Shown: piece by piece, positions 6,355 through 6,463 of the stretch | Position numbering within the stretch: the stretch's first letter is position 1 | Layout of the letters: the number at the start of each line of letters is the position of its first letter | Source of the DNA: an uncultured Roseateles sp. | GTDB lineage: Bacteria > Pseudomonadota > Gammaproteobacteria > Burkholderiales > Burkholderiaceae | Assembly (NCBI GenBank): GCA_946886855.1 | Contig: CAMPJJ010000184.1 | Location: 1-6,463, forward strand | Direction of reading: 5' to 3' | Length of the DNA: 6,463 nt | Translations under genes and position numbers: made by a program | The notes under the pieces: generated by a model | What the model was told of the DNA's origin: nothing | Databases searched by the model: none | What the model saw: only the letters and a program-made list of their open reading frames with translations

Positions 6355-6463
6355 CGTCCAGCCCCTTGTCGTTCGACCGCACGCCGCCCTCGAAGGTGAC
6401 GCTGGGCATGACCTGCCCGGTTTCTCCGAGACGTTGATTTCCAGAGAAGATGGCTCCATCCCA
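6251..6463 (-). other. Possible 3' end of an upstream gene (open frame cut by right edge)
   Basis: All three minus-strand frames are open to the right edge. The frame ending at 6251 has the highest GC at third codon positions from about 6410 to 6355 and the most protein-like translation (GETGQVMPSVTFEGGVRSND), but it would overlap the DUF2283-type gene by about 100 bp and turns arginine-rich after that gene's start. The frame ending at 6351, joined to the next start by ATGA, gives an arginine-rich, low-GC3 peptide. I cannot decide which is real. An upstream gene, possibly the toxin, is likely; I do not recognise a domain. Confidence 0.25.

Noticed and set aside
1..6463. CRISPR array, tRNA, rRNA, insertion sequence or integrase
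   Set aside because: I looked for spaced repeats, cloverleaf-like sequence, transposase motifs and terminal inverted repeats and saw none.

Overview
The window is GC-rich proteobacterial DNA. The chemoreceptor has the '[13 protein letters not shown]' tail common in Burkholderiales receptors, and the other genes fit a betaproteobacterium of that order. This placement is inference from protein style only; no rRNA or marker gene is present.

Left part (1-2028, minus strand): the N-terminal part of a diacylglycerol-kinase-family lipid kinase running off the left edge; a short ORF made almost entirely of the C-terminal helix-turn-helix half of a HicB-type antitoxin, with no HicA partner; and a complete LysR-family regulator. 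Middle (2029-2904): a short divergent control region with a 7-bp dyad, then a plus-strand TSUP (TauE/SafE-type) membrane transporter that the LysR protein probably controls. Next (2905-4776, minus): a complete transmembrane chemoreceptor that converges on the transporter gene with only 18 bp between their stop codons. A 171-bp gap follows with hairpins, including a terminator-like one that serves no visible gene.

Right part (4948-6463, minus): three small genes in one direction, in transcription order a DUF2283-type protein, an Imm11/DUF1629-type immunity protein and a CPCC-type cysteine-rich protein. Base composition is lower in GC here than in the chemoreceptor. This looks like an immunity cassette of a polymorphic-toxin locus; the toxin would be expected upstream, beyond the right edge, where a reading frame is still open.

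The most notable points are the immunity-type cassette and the orphan truncated HicB. No complete new system can be shown, because both interesting ends are cut or lack partners.
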